The notes beneath the pieces were generated by a model that saw only the letters and a list, made by a program, of their open reading frames with translations, did no database searches and had not been told where the DNA came from. From positions 531,300 through 595,299 of the forward strand of contig JAFAYE010000001.1 in assembly GCA_019240525.1 (NCBI GenBank): a stretch of DNA of 64,000 nt, written 5' to 3'. Shown piece after piece: positions 27,451 to 38,563 of this stretch. Positions within the stretch are counted from its first letter, which is position 1. Every line of letters starts with the position of its first letter. Source of the stretch: Candidatus Eremiobacterota bacterium. GTDB lineage: Bacteria > Vulcanimicrobiota > Vulcanimicrobiia > Vulcanimicrobiales > Vulcanimicrobiaceae. A program made the translations under genes and the position numbers.

Positions 27451-29401
27451 CGGCTCCGAAGTCGCGTTCGGGCGTTCGATTTGCGGATGCCTCGCTGCAG
27501 CGGAGCGGCGGGAGTGGCTCCTGACCAACGGCTTGGGCGGCTTTGCTTCGGGCACGATCGCCGGAACGTTGACGCGCCGTTATCACGGTCTGCTGGTCGC
27601 CGCCCTACAACCTCCGCTCGAGCGCACCTTGCTCGTAGCCAAGCTCGACGAAACGGTAACGTATCGGGATGTCGGTTATGCGCTTGCGACCAATCGCTGG
27701 AACGACGACTACGTTATGCCATGCGGATATCAGCTGATCGAGCGATTTTATCTCGAGGGCACAACGCCGGTATGGCGGTACGCCCTCGCCGATGCGCTGG
27801 TGGAAAAGCGGATTTGGATGGAGGCGGGCCGCAATACGACCTTCGTTCGCTATCAGTTGCTCCGGGCGGAGGAGCCGGTGGTGCTGCAGCTGCGCGCCTT
27901 CGTGAACTACCGCGACTTTCATGGCAACACCCATGCCGGCGACTGGCATATAAACGTAACCAACTGCTCGACCGGCGTACGAGTCGAAGCGTACGCGGGC
28001 GCACAACCTTTTTATCTTTTCACCGATTCCGGCGACGCCACGGTCGAAAACGTTTGGTATCGCAATTTCGTCTTGGTCGAGGAGTCGCGGCGAGGCCTCG
28101 ACGATCGTGACGATCATCTCGCCGCTGCAAGTTTTGAGCGGACGCTTGCAACCGGCGAGAGCGTCACCATTGCCGCCGGGGTCGAGGAATTGTCGCTTCC
28201 CATTAGTTCGAGCGCCCCGGTTCCAGCAAAGAACCGTAGCGGCGATATGGAGCCGTGGTGGGTCGACCAGCTCAAGCTCGCAGCCGAGCAGTTCATCGTC
28301 GCGCGACCGACTGCCGACCAGCCCGAGGGCCGCACGATTATCGCGGGATATCATTGGTTCGGCGATTGGGGCCGCGACACGATGATTGCCTTGCCGGGCT
28401 TGACGTTGGCAACCGGGCGTTACGAAATTGCGCGGCAAATTTTACAGAGCTTTGCGCCGTTCGTTCAGGGGGGCATGCTTCCGAACTTCTTTCCGGAAGC
28501 CGGTGCGACGCCGGAATACAACACCGCGGACGCCGCGCTGTGGTACGTCGAAGCTGCGGCGGCGTACTTTGAAGCCACGCACGACACGGCCACCCTTCGA
28601 ATGCTCTGGCCGTCGCTGCGAAACGTCGTCACAAGTTATCGCGACGGAACGCGCTACGACATCCATATGGACGGCAACGACGGCCTGATCGTCGCCAGCG
28701 CGCCCGGCGTGCAGCTCACGTGGATGGACGCAAAGGTCGGCGATTGGGTCGTAACGCCGCGGATGGGTAAGCCTGTCGAAATCGCATCGCTTTGGTATAA
28801 CGCGCTACGGCGGATGGCAGCGATGGCTGAAGCGTCTGGCGAGCCCCCCGAAGAGTACCTCGCGCTCGCGAGCCGAACCTACAACGGCATCGCTCGCTTT
28901 TGGAATGATCGCAGCAAGCATTGTTATGACGTCCTCGACGGACCGGATGGAAGCGATGCGACTCTGCGGCCAAATCAGATTTTCGCGGTTTCGTTGCCGC
29001 ATTCTGCCCTTTCTACCGCGCGTCAGCGCGCTGTCGTGGACGCATGCGCCGCACAACTGCTGACGACCAACGGGCTGCGAACATTGGCACCATCCGACGA
29101 ACGCTTTGTCCCGGTCTACGACGGATCGCCTCGCGCTCGGGACAGCGCTTACCATCAAGGAACGGTCTGGCCGTGGCTCCTCGGTCCGTTCGCTATCGCT
29201 TATGCGCGTGCGTACTCCGATCGGGAGCGCGCGCGATCGTTCTTGGTGCCGCTGGCCGATCAACTGCTCGATTACGGGCTTGGCACGATCTCCGAGCTCG
29301 CAGACGGAACGCCGCCCTTTACGCCGCGCGGTGCGATCGCGCAGGCGTGGTCGGTCGCCGAGTTTCTGCGCGCTTGGAATTACCTGCGCGACGAAGTATA
29401 G
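27443..29401 (+). CDS. Amylo-alpha-1,6-glucosidase (glycogen debranching enzyme, GH133)
   Basis: A 652-residue debranching enzyme. An N-terminal beta domain (about 1-230) opens with [31 protein letters not shown] and a C-terminal (alpha/alpha)6 barrel (about 280-640) carries [48 protein letters not shown] and [14 protein letters not shown]. It hydrolyses 1,6-branch stubs of glycogen. TTG start overlaps the GH63 stop by eight bases; the N-terminus at this start lines up with the family. GlgX in the same operon is a second, unrelated debranching enzyme, so the operon has two ways to remove branches. Confidence 0.9.
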   Translation: MTNGSEVAFGRSICGCLAAAERREWLLTNGLGGFASGTIAGTLTRRYHGLLVAALQPPLERTLLVAKLDETVTYRDVGYALATNRWNDDYVMPCGYQLIERFYLEGTTPVWRYALADALVEKRIWMEAGRNTTFVRYQLLRAEEPVVLQLRAFVNYRDFHGNTHAGDWHINVTNCSTGVRVEAYAGAQPFYLFTDSGDATVENVWYRNFVLVEESRRGLDDRDDHLAAASFERTLATGESVTIAAGVEELSLPISSSAPVPAKNRSGDMEPWWVDQLKLAAEQFIVARPTADQPEGRTIIAGYHWFGDWGRDTMIALPGLTLATGRYEIARQILQSFAPFVQGGMLPNFFPEAGATPEYNTADAALWYVEAAAAYFEATHDTATLRMLWPSLRNVVTSYRDGTRYDIHMDGNDGLIVASAPGVQLTWMDAKVGDWVVTPRMGKPVEIASLWYNALRRMAAMAEASGEPPEEYLALASRTYNGIARFWNDRSKHCYDVLDGPDGSDATLRPNQIFAVSLPHSALSTARQRAVVDACAAQLLTTNGLRTLAPSDERFVPVYDGSPRARDSAYHQGTVWPWLLGPFAIAYARAYSDRERARSFLVPLADQLLDYGLGTISELADGTPPFTPRGAIAQAWSVAEFLRAWNYLRDEV

Positions 29402-29408
29402 GGAGCTC

Positions 29409-31565
29409 GTGGAGCCCTTCGCCGACCCGTTCGCGTATCTGGGAATGCACGTCGAAAGCGGCGCAACCGTTATCCGCGCATCGCTGCCACAGGCATCTCG
29501 CGCATTCGTGAAGTCGCGCGACGGCTCGCGCCGCTTCGAGATGCAGCGCACCAACGACGATGGTACTTTCGAGGTCCGTTTGCCCGACGGGCACGGGCTT
29601 TTCGATTACACTTTCCTCGTTGAAGGAGCGGGCGGCGCTGCCGAGCTGGAGGACCCCTATCGCTTCGGTCCGATTCTCGGGGACCTCGACGCGTATCTGA
29701 TCGCTGAGGGGACTCATTGGCGGCTTTGGGACGTGCTCGGCTCGCATTGCCGGATCATCGAAGGTACGAGCGGCGTCGTTTTTGCCGTCTGGGCGCCCAA
29801 CGCGCAGCGCGTGAGCGTCGTCGGAGATTTCAACGCTTGGGATGGCCGGCGCCATCCGATGCGCAAGCGCATCGAGTGCGGCGTCTGGGAAATCTTCGTG
29901 CCCGGCGCGGTCGAAGGCGCGCGTTACAAATATGAAATCCGCGGGGCGAACGGAGAACTCTTACCGCTCAAAGCCGATCCCCTGGCGCGATATGCCGAAC
30001 TTCGTCCCGCTACTGCTTCCATCGTTTGGCGCGATAGCCCGGCCGAGTGGCGAGACGAACGATGGATGTCCGCTCGCCATCGACGCAACAGGCGCGACGC
30101 TGCGATTTCGATCTACGAAGTTCAGCTCGGGTCGTGGAAGCGCCACGACGATGGCCGCGTGATGAGCTATCGCGAGATCGCCGACCAACTCTTGCCGTAC
30201 GTGCGCGAGATGGGTTTTACGCACGTCGAGCTGCTGCCGATTACCGAGTATCCCTTCGACGGATCGTGGGGATATCAACCGACAGGAATGTTCGCGCCGA
30301 CGAGCCGCTACGGCACTCCGGACGACTTCCGCGCCTTTATCGAACGCGCACATTCGCTCGATCTCGGTGTCGTCTTGGATTGGGTTCCCGGCCACTTTCC
30401 CAACGATCCGCACGGACTGGCGCTTTTCGACGGTACGCACTTGTACGAGCACAGCGATCCGCGCCGCGGCTTCGCCCCCGACTGGCATACCCTCATTTAC
30501 AACTACGACCGGCGCGAAGTCGCGAACTTCTTGATCGCGAGCGCACTCTGCTGGCAGCGCGATTTTCACGTCGATGCCGTACGGGTCGATGCGGTTGCCT
30601 CGATGCTCTATCTCGATTACAGCCGCAAGTCGGGCGAGTGGGTGCCCAATGCCGCCGGCGGAAATGAGAATGTCGAGGCCATCGAATTTATTCGCCGGCT
30701 CAATACGGCGCTCTACGCGGGGGACGACGGGTCGGTGACGATCGCCGAGGAATCGACGGCGTGGCCGATGGTTTCGGCCCCGGTGAGCGCAGGCGGCCTT
30801 GGCTTCGGCTATAAGTGGAACATGGGATGGATGCACGATACGCTGCGATACTTCGCCTTCGATCCGGTCTATCGCCGATATCACCAAGACGACCTGACGT
30901 TCGGATTGGTTTACGCTTACAGCGAGAACTACGTCTTGCCCCTCTCGCACGACGAGGTCGTGCATGGCAAAGGCTCGCTGCTCGGCAAGATGCCGGGAGA
31001 CCGCTGGCAACGGTTTGCGAACCTGCGTCTGCTGCTCGCGCTCATGTTCACGCACCCAGGAAAGAAACTGCTCTTCATGGGTGACGAATTGGCCGTCGAT
31101 GGCGAATGGAATCACGATGCGGGCTTGGACTGGGACGTGCTGAACGACCCCGCGCACGCCGGCGTCCAGCGCCTCGTGCGCGATTGCAATCGGCTCTATC
31201 GCACAACACGCGCGCTCTTCGAGCTCGATGCCGAGATATCAGGGTTCGAATGGATCGACTTTTCCGATGCCGCGCAGAGCGTTTTGGCCTTTGCGCGAAA
31301 GGCGCCGGATGGCGCGCACGTGCTCGTTGCCTTCAATGGAACGCCGGTCGTTCACTACGATTATCGAATCGGAACGCCGCGCGCCGGATTCTATAAAGAA
31401 GCGCTCAATACCGACTCGGAGTTCTACGGCGGCAGTAACGTCGGGAACTACGGCGCGTTGGAAACGCAGGCAATCGCCTCGCACGGCCGACCGCAATCGC
31501 TAGCCCTGACCTTGCCGCCCTTGGCGGCCGTCGTCCTGTCGTTCGTCCCCAACGACGCGATATGA
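29409..31565 (+). CDS. glgB: 1,4-alpha-glucan branching enzyme
   Basis: A 718-residue GH13 enzyme that makes alpha-1,6 branches in glycogen. It has N-terminal CBM48 domains (FADPFAYLGMHVE, then VVFAVWAPNAQRVSVVGDFN), the barrel motif FTHVELLPITEYPFDGSWGYQ, nucleophile Asp394 (RVDAVASML), acid/base Glu447 (TIAEES; 53 residues apart, as in E. coli GlgB) and LPLSHDEVVHGKGSL. The GTG at 29409 is chosen: GGGAG lies upstream and it matches the family N-terminus, while the frame extends upstream only as an out-of-frame shadow of the preceding gene. It overlaps glgX (ATGA). Confidence 0.95.
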   Translation: MEPFADPFAYLGMHVESGATVIRASLPQASRAFVKSRDGSRRFEMQRTNDDGTFEVRLPDGHGLFDYTFLVEGAGGAAELEDPYRFGPILGDLDAYLIAEGTHWRLWDVLGSHCRIIEGTSGVVFAVWAPNAQRVSVVGDFNAWDGRRHPMRKRIECGVWEIFVPGAVEGARYKYEIRGANGELLPLKADPLARYAELRPATASIVWRDSPAEWRDERWMSARHRRNRRDAAISIYEVQLGSWKRHDDGRVMSYREIADQLLPYVREMGFTHVELLPITEYPFDGSWGYQPTGMFAPTSRYGTPDDFRAFIERAHSLDLGVVLDWVPGHFPNDPHGLALFDGTHLYEHSDPRRGFAPDWHTLIYNYDRREVANFLIASALCWQRDFHVDAVRVDAVASMLYLDYSRKSGEWVPNAAGGNENVEAIEFIRRLNTALYAGDDGSVTIAEESTAWPMVSAPVSAGGLGFGYKWNMGWMHDTLRYFAFDPVYRRYHQDDLTFGLVYAYSENYVLPLSHDEVVHGKGSLLGKMPGDRWQRFANLRLLLALMFTHPGKKLLFMGDELAVDGEWNHDAGLDWDVLNDPAHAGVQRLVRDCNRLYRTTRALFELDAEISGFEWIDFSDAAQSVLAFARKAPDGAHVLVAFNGTPVVHYDYRIGTPRAGFYKEALNTDSEFYGGSNVGNYGALETQAIASHGRPQSLALTLPPLAAVVLSFVPNDAI

Positions 31566-33742
31566 TGCCGTCGAGACGTGCGGCGGTGCTGCCCGGGCGG
31601 CCGTATCCGCTCGGGGCAACCTGGAACGGCGCCGGAGTCAACTTTGCGCTCTTCTCCGAACACGCGGAGAAGGTTGAGCTCTGCATCTTCGATCCACGAG
31701 GCCGCCGCGAAGTGCAGCGGGTGGTTCTTCCGGAGTATACGGATTTAGTCTGGCACGGCTATTTGCCTGACGCGCGCCCCGGGCTGCTTTACGGATACCG
31801 CGTCTATGGTCCCTACGATCCGGCCAACGGGCACCGCTTCAATCACTACAAGCTGTTGCTGGACCCCTATGCCGCAATGATCTCGGGTGCGCTGCAGTGG
31901 AGCGATGCGCACTTTGGCTACCGAATCGGATCGCCGAAAGCCGACCTTTCGTTCGATCGGCGCGACGACGCCGCCGGAATGCCCAAATGCGTCGTCGTGG
32001 ATACCGCATTCACATGGGGCAACGACAAGCTGCTGCATAGCCGGTGGCACGAACTCATCGTCTACGAGCTGCACGTTCGCGGGTTTACCATGAAGCATCC
32101 GCACGTGCCGCCGGCGCTACGCGGCACGTTCGCCGGCCTCTCGTCGCCGGCTGCGATCGAGCATCTCACGCATCTGGGCATCACCGCGGTGGAACTGCTG
32201 CCGGTGAACTACTTTGCCGACGACCGGCACCTCGTCGAACGGGGGTTGCGCAACTACTGGGGCTATAGTCCGATTTCGTTCTTTGCACCGCATCCGCGCT
32301 ATTGCTCCGAACCGAATCTTGGCGAGTTCAAGACGACGGTCTCGCGATTGCACGATGCCGGCATCGAAGTCATTCTCGACGTCGTCTTCAATCATACCGC
32401 CGAGGGCAACGAACTTGGACCGACGCTGAGCTTTCGCGGCATCGACAACAAATCGTACTACGCGCTGGCAGACGACCCGCGCTATTATATCGATAACACC
32501 GGCTGCGGAAACTCGCTCAATCTCGATCACGCGCAGGTGCTCAAAATGGTCACAGACGCGCTGCGCTACTGGGTGCGGGAAGCGCACGTCGACGGATTTC
32601 GCTTCGACCTTGCGGCGACCTTAGCGCGCCGCAACGGTCAGTTTACGACGCACAGCAGCTTCCTTACCGCGCTCGAGCAAGATCCGGTCTTGTCGCGCGT
32701 CAAGCTCATCGCCGAGCCTTGGGATCTCGGCCCCGGCGGCTACCGGGTCGGCGACTTTCCCGCCGGCTGGTCGGAATGGAACGATCGCTTTCGCGATGGT
32801 GTGCGGCGTTTTTGGCGCGGTGACGGCCATATAACCGACATGGCGACGCGTTTGACTGGGTCGAGCGATCTTTTTGATCGGCGCGGCCGGCGTCCCCGCG
32901 CAAGTTTGAACTACGTTACAGCGCACGACGGCTTCACATTGCACGATCTCGTTTCCTACGATCGCAAACACAACCAGGCGAATCTCGACGACAATCGCGA
33001 CGGAACTGCCGAAAACTATAGCTCGAACTGCGGCGTAGAAGGCGAAACGCTCGATCCGGACATTCTCGGATTGCGCTCCAAGCAGCAACGCAACTTTCTG
33101 GCGACGCTCCTCCTATCGCAAGGGACGCCGATGCTGCTCGCTGGGGACGAGCTGCAGCGAACGCAACGCGGCAATAATAACGCATATTGTCAGGACAACG
33201 AAATTAGTTGGATCGACTGGTCGGCCTTTAATCCGGCACTTTCGTTCGATTTCGCACGCGCCGCGCACTTCGACCGTGACGACACGACCGGAAGCGACTT
33301 GATCGAGTTCGTGCGAAGCCTCATCGCGCTGCGCCGGGCGCATCCCGTTTTTCGGCGACCGCGGTTTTTCCGCGGGGTCGAAGGCGATGCGCCGCTCAAA
33401 GACATCACGTGGTTCGTACCAGACGGGCGCGAAATGACGCACGAGGATTGGCACGATGCCGAACGCCGCTGCTTCGGCGCCCTGCTCGGTGGAGACGTGG
33501 GAGACCGCTTCATTAGTTTGCAAGGTTATCCCGAGCTAGATGACAGTTTCTTCATGATCTTCAACGCGCACCCGATCGCCATCGAATTCGTTCTTCCGCC
33601 GACGCCATCGGTGCGGCATTGGCGGCATCTGCTCGATACCGCGCGCACGGCCGGGACGCCGGGCCTTGCGGTCGCGAGCGGCTCACGGCTGACGATCGCC
33701 GATCGGTCGTTTTCGCTCTTTGTCGGGCAGCTCATGGAGTGA
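31562..33742 (+). CDS. glgX: Glycogen debranching protein GlgX (isoamylase-type)
   Basis: A 726-residue GH13 isoamylase. PYPLGATWNGAGVNFALFSEHAEKVELC is the N-terminal CBM48, and the barrel carries GLRNYWGYSPISFFAPHPRY, VVFNHTAEGNE, nucleophile Asp349 (GFRFDLAATL), Glu385 (LIAEPWDLG), NYVTAHDGFTLHDLVSY and the pair AGDELQRTQRGNNNAYCQDNEISW. It cuts alpha-1,6 bonds of phosphorylase-limit glycogen, releasing short maltodextrins that MalQ, encoded immediately downstream, rearranges. Start overlaps glgB stop and its stop overlaps the malQ start (GTGA). Confidence 0.95.
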   Translation: MMPSRRAAVLPGRPYPLGATWNGAGVNFALFSEHAEKVELCIFDPRGRREVQRVVLPEYTDLVWHGYLPDARPGLLYGYRVYGPYDPANGHRFNHYKLLLDPYAAMISGALQWSDAHFGYRIGSPKADLSFDRRDDAAGMPKCVVVDTAFTWGNDKLLHSRWHELIVYELHVRGFTMKHPHVPPALRGTFAGLSSPAAIEHLTHLGITAVELLPVNYFADDRHLVERGLRNYWGYSPISFFAPHPRYCSEPNLGEFKTTVSRLHDAGIEVILDVVFNHTAEGNELGPTLSFRGIDNKSYYALADDPRYYIDNTGCGNSLNLDHAQVLKMVTDALRYWVREAHVDGFRFDLAATLARRNGQFTTHSSFLTALEQDPVLSRVKLIAEPWDLGPGGYRVGDFPAGWSEWNDRFRDGVRRFWRGDGHITDMATRLTGSSDLFDRRGRRPRASLNYVTAHDGFTLHDLVSYDRKHNQANLDDNRDGTAENYSSNCGVEGETLDPDILGLRSKQQRNFLATLLLSQGTPMLLAGDELQRTQRGNNNAYCQDNEISWIDWSAFNPALSFDFARAAHFDRDDTTGSDLIEFVRSLIALRRAHPVFRRPRFFRGVEGDAPLKDITWFVPDGREMTHEDWHDAERRCFGALLGGDVGDRFISLQGYPELDDSFFMIFNAHPIAIEFVLPPTPSVRHWRHLLDTARTAGTPGLAVASGSRLTIADRSFSLFVGQLME

Positions 33743-35688
33743 TCGAGCCCTACTATTGCGACTATTGGGGAACGCGCATCGAAACGCCCGAGCCGACGCG
33801 CCGAGCGTTGCTCGCGGCGTTGGGCGCGGTCCACGATGATACCGCTGGAAGTACGGCCGCGCTCGTGGTGCGCAAAGGAGAGCAACTGCCGCGCGAGATT
33901 TGCGCCGAAGAGTGGTCGGTCGAACTCGAAGACGGGTCAAACCATACGGGCGACCTGGCGCGCTTGCCGCTGGGTTATCACGCGCTTCGCTCGCGCGACG
34001 GCAGCCTCGTACGTTCGCTGATCGTCACGCCGCAGCAATGCTATCTCCCGCCGAGGTTGCGAACGGGCAAGGCGTGGGCTCTTTCGACGCAGCTGTACGC
34101 CCTGCGCTCCCAACGCAATTGGGGCGTGGGCGACTTCACCGATCTTGCTGAGTTTGCGAAGATCGCCGCGAGCAACGGCGCCCGGGCCGTGGGCGTCAAT
34201 CCACTGCACGAGCTTCACCCAAGCAATCCGGCGGCGGCGAGTCCGTACAGCCCTTCGAGTCGCCTCTTCCTCAACGTCATCTACATTGACGTGCAACACG
34301 CCGCCGAACGCGACGATTCGCGCGCAACGCTTGCCGAAATCGCCGAATCGTCGCTTCAGGATCGGATCGCGTCGCTGCGTCACAGCGAACTCGTCGATTA
34401 CGCGGGCGTGGCTCGTTTGAAGCTCGATATTCTGACTCGTCTGCATCGCCGCACGCGGGAAAAATTCGTCGCGCGGCCTACCACTCGCCGTGCGCAAGCC
34501 TTCGCGCGCTTTTGCCGACGCGGCGGCGAACCGCTCGAGCGGCTTGCCGTCTACGAAATGATCGCCGAATCTTTTCGCGCCCGTAACCCCGCCTGCTACG
34601 GATGGCTGGATTGGCCGGCTGAGTATCGCTCTCCCGATGCTCCGGCGGTCGCCGCGCTCGCGCGAAAAAATCGCGAACGCGTGGACTTCTACGTGTATCT
34701 TCAGTGGCTTGCACAAGAGCAACTCGCTTCATCAGCGGCGCAGGCGCGGCGTGCCGGATGCGTTCTTTACGGCGACTTGGCCGTCGGCGTCGAACGCAAC
34801 GGCGCGGCTGCGTGGTCGGATCAATCAACGGTCGTCACCGACGCGTCGCTCGGAGCGCCACCGGATCCGCTTAACACGTACGGCCAGAACTGGGGCCTGG
34901 CGCCGCTATCGCCACGCGCGCTTACCGAAAGCGCGTACCGGCCGTGGACCGCGCTCTTGCGCGCTAATATGCGCCACGCCGGCATTTTGCGCGTGGACCA
35001 CGTGATGTCGCTCCGGCGCGCCTTTTGGATTCCGCGCGGAGCCGCGGCGACGCAGGGGGCGTACGTCCGCTATCCGCTCGACGATATGCTGGGGATTCTC
35101 GCGCTGGAAAGCTTGCGAAACCGGTGCGCCGTCGTGGGGGAAGATCTTGGCACCGTGCCGGAGGGATTCCGCGATCGAATGCAGTCGGCACGCGCGCTCT
35201 CGTCGCGCCTTTTTTACTTCGAGCGCGATTGGAACGATGCATCGTTTCTTCCACCGGCTCGCTACCCAAGACTCGCCGCGGCGAGCATTGGAACGCACGA
35301 CCTTCCAACCTTAGCCGGATGGTGGACCGGAGATCGCAGCGAGCACGAAGACCGTTGGCACGATCGATTCCTCTTCGTGGACGCCCTGGAACGTGCCGGC
35401 GCGCTCGATGCCTCCGGCGCGGCGCGCTTGCGCGCCGATGCCTCGCGCGGCGGAACGCTCGCGGTCATCGCCGAGCTCGCGAGCGCGGCGCACCGCTTCC
35501 TCGCGGACACCTCCGCGGCGCTCGTGGTGGTCGCGATCGAAGACGTGCTCAACGAAACCGGCGCGATCAACGTGCCAGGAACGGTCGACGAACACCCGAA
35601 CTGGCGCCGTAAGCGCTCGCTGGGACTCGAAAATATTGAAGCCGACGGACGTCTTTCGCACACCGGTAAAACGATGGTAGGTCGATGA
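33739..35688 (+). CDS. malQ: 4-alpha-glucanotransferase (amylomaltase)
   Basis: A 649-residue GH77 enzyme that disproportionates maltodextrins. It has the E. coli-type N-terminal extension ([22 protein letters not shown]), then [36 protein letters not shown]-like [11 protein letters not shown], nucleophile Asp420 ([13 protein letters not shown]), Glu468 ([12 protein letters not shown]; 48 residues later as in E. coli MalQ) and [16 protein letters not shown] at 33739 is selected for its GTGA coupling to glgX and family alignment; the longer frame from 33619 is the glgX gene in another frame. Confidence 0.94.
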   Translation: MIEPYYCDYWGTRIETPEPTRRALLAALGAVHDDTAGSTAALVVRKGEQLPREICAEEWSVELEDGSNHTGDLARLPLGYHALRSRDGSLVRSLIVTPQQCYLPPRLRTGKAWALSTQLYALRSQRNWGVGDFTDLAEFAKIAASNGARAVGVNPLHELHPSNPAAASPYSPSSRLFLNVIYIDVQHAAERDDSRATLAEIAESSLQDRIASLRHSELVDYAGVARLKLDILTRLHRRTREKFVARPTTRRAQAFARFCRRGGEPLERLAVYEMIAESFRARNPACYGWLDWPAEYRSPDAPAVAALARKNRERVDFYVYLQWLAQEQLASSAAQARRAGCVLYGDLAVGVERNGAAAWSDQSTVVTDASLGAPPDPLNTYGQNWGLAPLSPRALTESAYRPWTALLRANMRHAGILRVDHVMSLRRAFWIPRGAAATQGAYVRYPLDDMLGILALESLRNRCAVVGEDLGTVPEGFRDRMQSARALSSRLFYFERDWNDASFLPPARYPRLAAASIGTHDLPTLAGWWTGDRSEHEDRWHDRFLFVDALERAGALDASGAARLRADASRGGTLAVIAELASAAHRFLADTSAALVVVAIEDVLNETGAINVPGTVDEHPNWRRKRSLGLENIEADGRLSHTGKTMVGR

Positions 35689-38186
35689 AAGCCGTTGTAA
35701 TGGCCGGGGGCGAAGGCTCGCGCCTTCGGCCTCTCACATCGAGCCGCCCCAAACCGCTCGTGCCGGTTGCCAATAAACCGGTCATGCACCATATCGTCGA
35801 TCTCTTGCGGCGTCATGGGATCCTCAACGTCGTCGCGACCTTGCATTACCTCGCCGACGAAATCGAGAATTATTTCGGCGACGGATCCGAGCTCGGCATC
35901 ACGATGGAATACGTGGTCGAGGACACGCCGCTGGGAACCGCCGGCGCCGTGAAGCTCGCCGAGCGCCTTCTCGGTCACGAGCGTTTCGTCGTAGTTTCGG
36001 GCGACGCGCTCACCGATATTGATTTGAGCGAACTCCTCGCGGCGCACCGCCGCAGCGGAGCAATGGCAACGATCGCGCTGCAACGCGTCTCCAATCCGCT
36101 CGAGTTCGGCGTCGTCGTCACCGACGACGGCGGCCGAATCACGCGGTTCTTGGAGAAGCCGTCGTGGGGTGAAATTTTCTCCGATACCATCAATACCGGT
36201 ATCTACGTGCTCGAGCCCGAGGTCTTCGAATACATGGAGGCCGGGAAGAACTACGATTTTGCCAGGGATATCTTCCCTTTCATGTTGCGCGACGGGCGCG
36301 CGCTCTGCGGACACGTAACTGGTGGCTACTGGAGCGACATCGGTAACCTGCAACAGTACCAGCAGGCTAACTACGACGCTCTGCGGCGCGCCGTCGCCGT
36401 CGAGATTCCCGGCATCGAAATCCGGCCTGGGATTTGGGTCGCAGAGAATGCGAGAATTTCGCCTGACGCGCACATCCACGCGCCCGTTTGCCTAGGAAGA
36501 AACGTCACCATCGATCGCGGTGCGATCGTCGAAGAACTGACATCGCTCGGCGCGTCGTCGATCGTCGCGCCGAACGCGCGTCTGCTGCGCACGATCGGCT
36601 GGGAGGACGTCTACGTCGGCGAAGGCGCGTCGCTCACCGGATGCACCCTGGCCGATCGAACCATTGTGAAGGACCGGGTGACGATCATGGAAGGTGCCGT
36701 GATCGGCCGCGGAAGCACGCTGGGGAGCGGCGCGACCGTACCTTCGAACATCAAACTCTGGCCCGACAAATCGGTTGCGTCGGGCTCGATCGTCTCGATG
36801 TCGCTGATCTACGGCATTAAGTGGCCGGGTTCGCTCTTCGGCGCCGACGGCGTCAGCGGACTTGGGAACATCGAAGTGACGCCGGAGTTCGCGCTAAAAC
36901 TCGGCCAAGCGCTCGGGTCGGTTCTGGGACCGGGCCAAAACGTGATGACCAGCCGCGACGCCCATCCGGCCTCCCGCCTGACAAACCGCTGCATCATCGC
37001 CGGTCTGCTTTCGGTCGGCGTGAACGTGCACGATCTGCGCGAAACGCCGATGCCGGTCTCGCGGTATGCGGTGCGGATGTCGGGCGATGCCGGCGTGCAC
37101 ACTGGAATTTCTCCGCATTATCCAGACCAGTTCTTGCTCGAGTTCTTCGATTCGCACGGCGTCAACGTGGATAAGGTCACCGAGCGAAAAATCGAAAACA
37201 TCTTCTTCCGCGAAGACTTCCGCCGGACGCCGATGGAGGCCGTGGGTCTGCTGGATTTCCCCGAGCGCGTCGTCGAAGCGTACAGTAGCGGCTTCCTGAC
37301 GGCGTTGGCGCCACGCGCCATTCCCGAAGCCAACATACGCGTGGTCATCGACTACGCCCATGGTAATGCGTCCCTGATTTTGCCCCGCATCCTGAGCAAT
37401 CTCGGCATCGAGATGATCGCCTTGAACGCGTTTTTCGATAACGCGAAGGTGATGACATTTGGTGCGAATCGGCAGCGGCATTTGGAGCAGCTTGCGAACG
37501 TAACCACGTCGCTCGGCGCGGCGCTAGGGATTCTGCTCGATCAGCGCGGCGAGTCACTCGCCTTAGTCGACGATCGCGGAAGAATTATCGAAGGGAGCCG
37601 ACTGCTGGCACTGCTCACCGTGCTCGTTTCGCGCATCATGCCGCAGGCCCGCATTGCGGTGCCGGTCATGGCGCCCAACGCCATCGAGCAGGTTGCCGAG
37701 CAGCACGGCGCAACCGTTCTTCGCACGCGTACCGAGCGGCGTTCGCTCATGGCGCTAGCCGCGCGCGAGGGCTCCTCGCTCGCCTTCGCCGGCGGGGCGA
37801 ACTACGAGCTCATCTTTCCCGAGTTCGCGCCAGTCTTCGATTCGCTCTATGGCGCCGCGAAGGTCATGGAGCTCATTACTGCGCAGGGCCGGGCGCTAAG
37901 CGAAATCGTTGACGAGCTGCCGGCGTCACACCTCGCCTCGCGCCGAGATCAATGTCCGTGGGAGCGCAAAGGGCAGATCATGCGCAAGCTGCTCGACGAA
38001 ACCGACGGACAGAGCGTGGAGTTGACCGACGGCATTCGCCTGAGCCGCGAAGGGGGCTGGGTGCTGGTACTCCCTGACGCATCCGATCCGCTCTTCAACG
38101 TTTACGCCGAAGGCCGCTCAGAAGACGAAGCCAACCGCTACGCCGACGAGATCGCTTCGCGCATCGAAGACCTGGCCCGCCGGTAG
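35685..38186 (+). CDS. Sugar-1-phosphate nucleotidyltransferase fused to a degenerate phosphohexomutase domain
   Basis: An 833-residue fusion. Residues 1-240 are a nucleotidyltransferase ([47 protein letters not shown]) most like mannose-1-phosphate guanylyltransferases; about 250-370 is a left-handed beta-helix with hexapeptide repeats; about 385-833 resembles phosphoglucomutase/phosphomannomutase. In the mutase part the phosphoserine loop reads TGISPHYPD (473-481) instead of TASHNP, and the DGDxDR metal loop appears as LDQRGES (near 615-622), so catalysis looks lost. Similar fusions occur in cyanobacteria and actinobacteria. At the end of a glycogen operon it may supply a nucleotide sugar or sense a hexose phosphate. 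ATG overlaps the malQ stop. Confidence 0.85.
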   Translation: MKAVVMAGGEGSRLRPLTSSRPKPLVPVANKPVMHHIVDLLRRHGILNVVATLHYLADEIENYFGDGSELGITMEYVVEDTPLGTAGAVKLAERLLGHERFVVVSGDALTDIDLSELLAAHRRSGAMATIALQRVSNPLEFGVVVTDDGGRITRFLEKPSWGEIFSDTINTGIYVLEPEVFEYMEAGKNYDFARDIFPFMLRDGRALCGHVTGGYWSDIGNLQQYQQANYDALRRAVAVEIPGIEIRPGIWVAENARISPDAHIHAPVCLGRNVTIDRGAIVEELTSLGASSIVAPNARLLRTIGWEDVYVGEGASLTGCTLADRTIVKDRVTIMEGAVIGRGSTLGSGATVPSNIKLWPDKSVASGSIVSMSLIYGIKWPGSLFGADGVSGLGNIEVTPEFALKLGQALGSVLGPGQNVMTSRDAHPASRLTNRCIIAGLLSVGVNVHDLRETPMPVSRYAVRMSGDAGVHTGISPHYPDQFLLEFFDSHGVNVDKVTERKIENIFFREDFRRTPMEAVGLLDFPERVVEAYSSGFLTALAPRAIPEANIRVVIDYAHGNASLILPRILSNLGIEMIALNAFFDNAKVMTFGANRQRHLEQLANVTTSLGAALGILLDQRGESLALVDDRGRIIEGSRLLALLTVLVSRIMPQARIAVPVMAPNAIEQVAEQHGATVLRTRTERRSLMALAAREGSSLAFAGGANYELIFPEFAPVFDSLYGAAKVMELITAQGRALSEIVDELPASHLASRRDQCPWERKGQIMRKLLDETDGQSVELTDGIRLSREGGWVLVLPDASDPLFNVYAEGRSEDEANRYADEIASRIEDLARR

Positions 38187-38193
38187 AACGCCG

Positions 38194-38553
38194 GTGACAA
38201 AGCAACTGATTTTACGGGCACAAGGCGTTTACTACGTCGCAACCGGGCTTTGGCCACTCGTATCCATACGTTCGTTTGAGCGCGTCACGGGACCCAAGAC
38301 GGATACGTGGCTCGTCCACACGGTCGGCGCGCTGGCCGCCGCGATTGGTACGGCTCTTCTGGTCGCCGCGCGCAAGGAGGAGAGCGACGAAGCAACTCTC
38401 ACCCTCGCGGTCGCGTCGGCGTTCGCGTTCGCCGGCATCGATACGATCTATACCGCTCGCCTGCGGATTTCGCCGATTTACCTGGCCGATGGACTCGTGC
38501 AGACAGCACTTGCGCTGATGCTTATCTCACCGAGCGGACGCGGGGGTCAATGA
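38194..38553 (+). CDS. Small integral membrane protein (119 aa), unknown
   Basis: A polytopic membrane protein with about four hydrophobic helices: one around VYYVATGLWPLVS, LVHTVGALAAAIGTALLVAA, a third at LAVASAFAFAGIDTIYT and a fourth at YLADGLVQTALALMLI. I do not recognise a named family. It begins with GTG seven bases after the fusion-protein stop and so may be part of the glycogen operon, but its role is not inferable. It converges with the histidine phosphatase gene with ten bases between stops. Confidence 0.6.
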   Translation: MTKQLILRAQGVYYVATGLWPLVSIRSFERVTGPKTDTWLVHTVGALAAAIGTALLVAARKEESDEATLTLAVASAFAFAGIDTIYTARLRISPIYLADGLVQTALALMLISPSGRGGQ

Positions 38554-38563
38554 AGGTTCGCGA

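Noticed and set aside
29106-29408. Longer GlgB starting inside the GH133 gene
   Set aside because: The extra 101 residues match no branching-enzyme domain and are an alternative frame of the GH133 gene.
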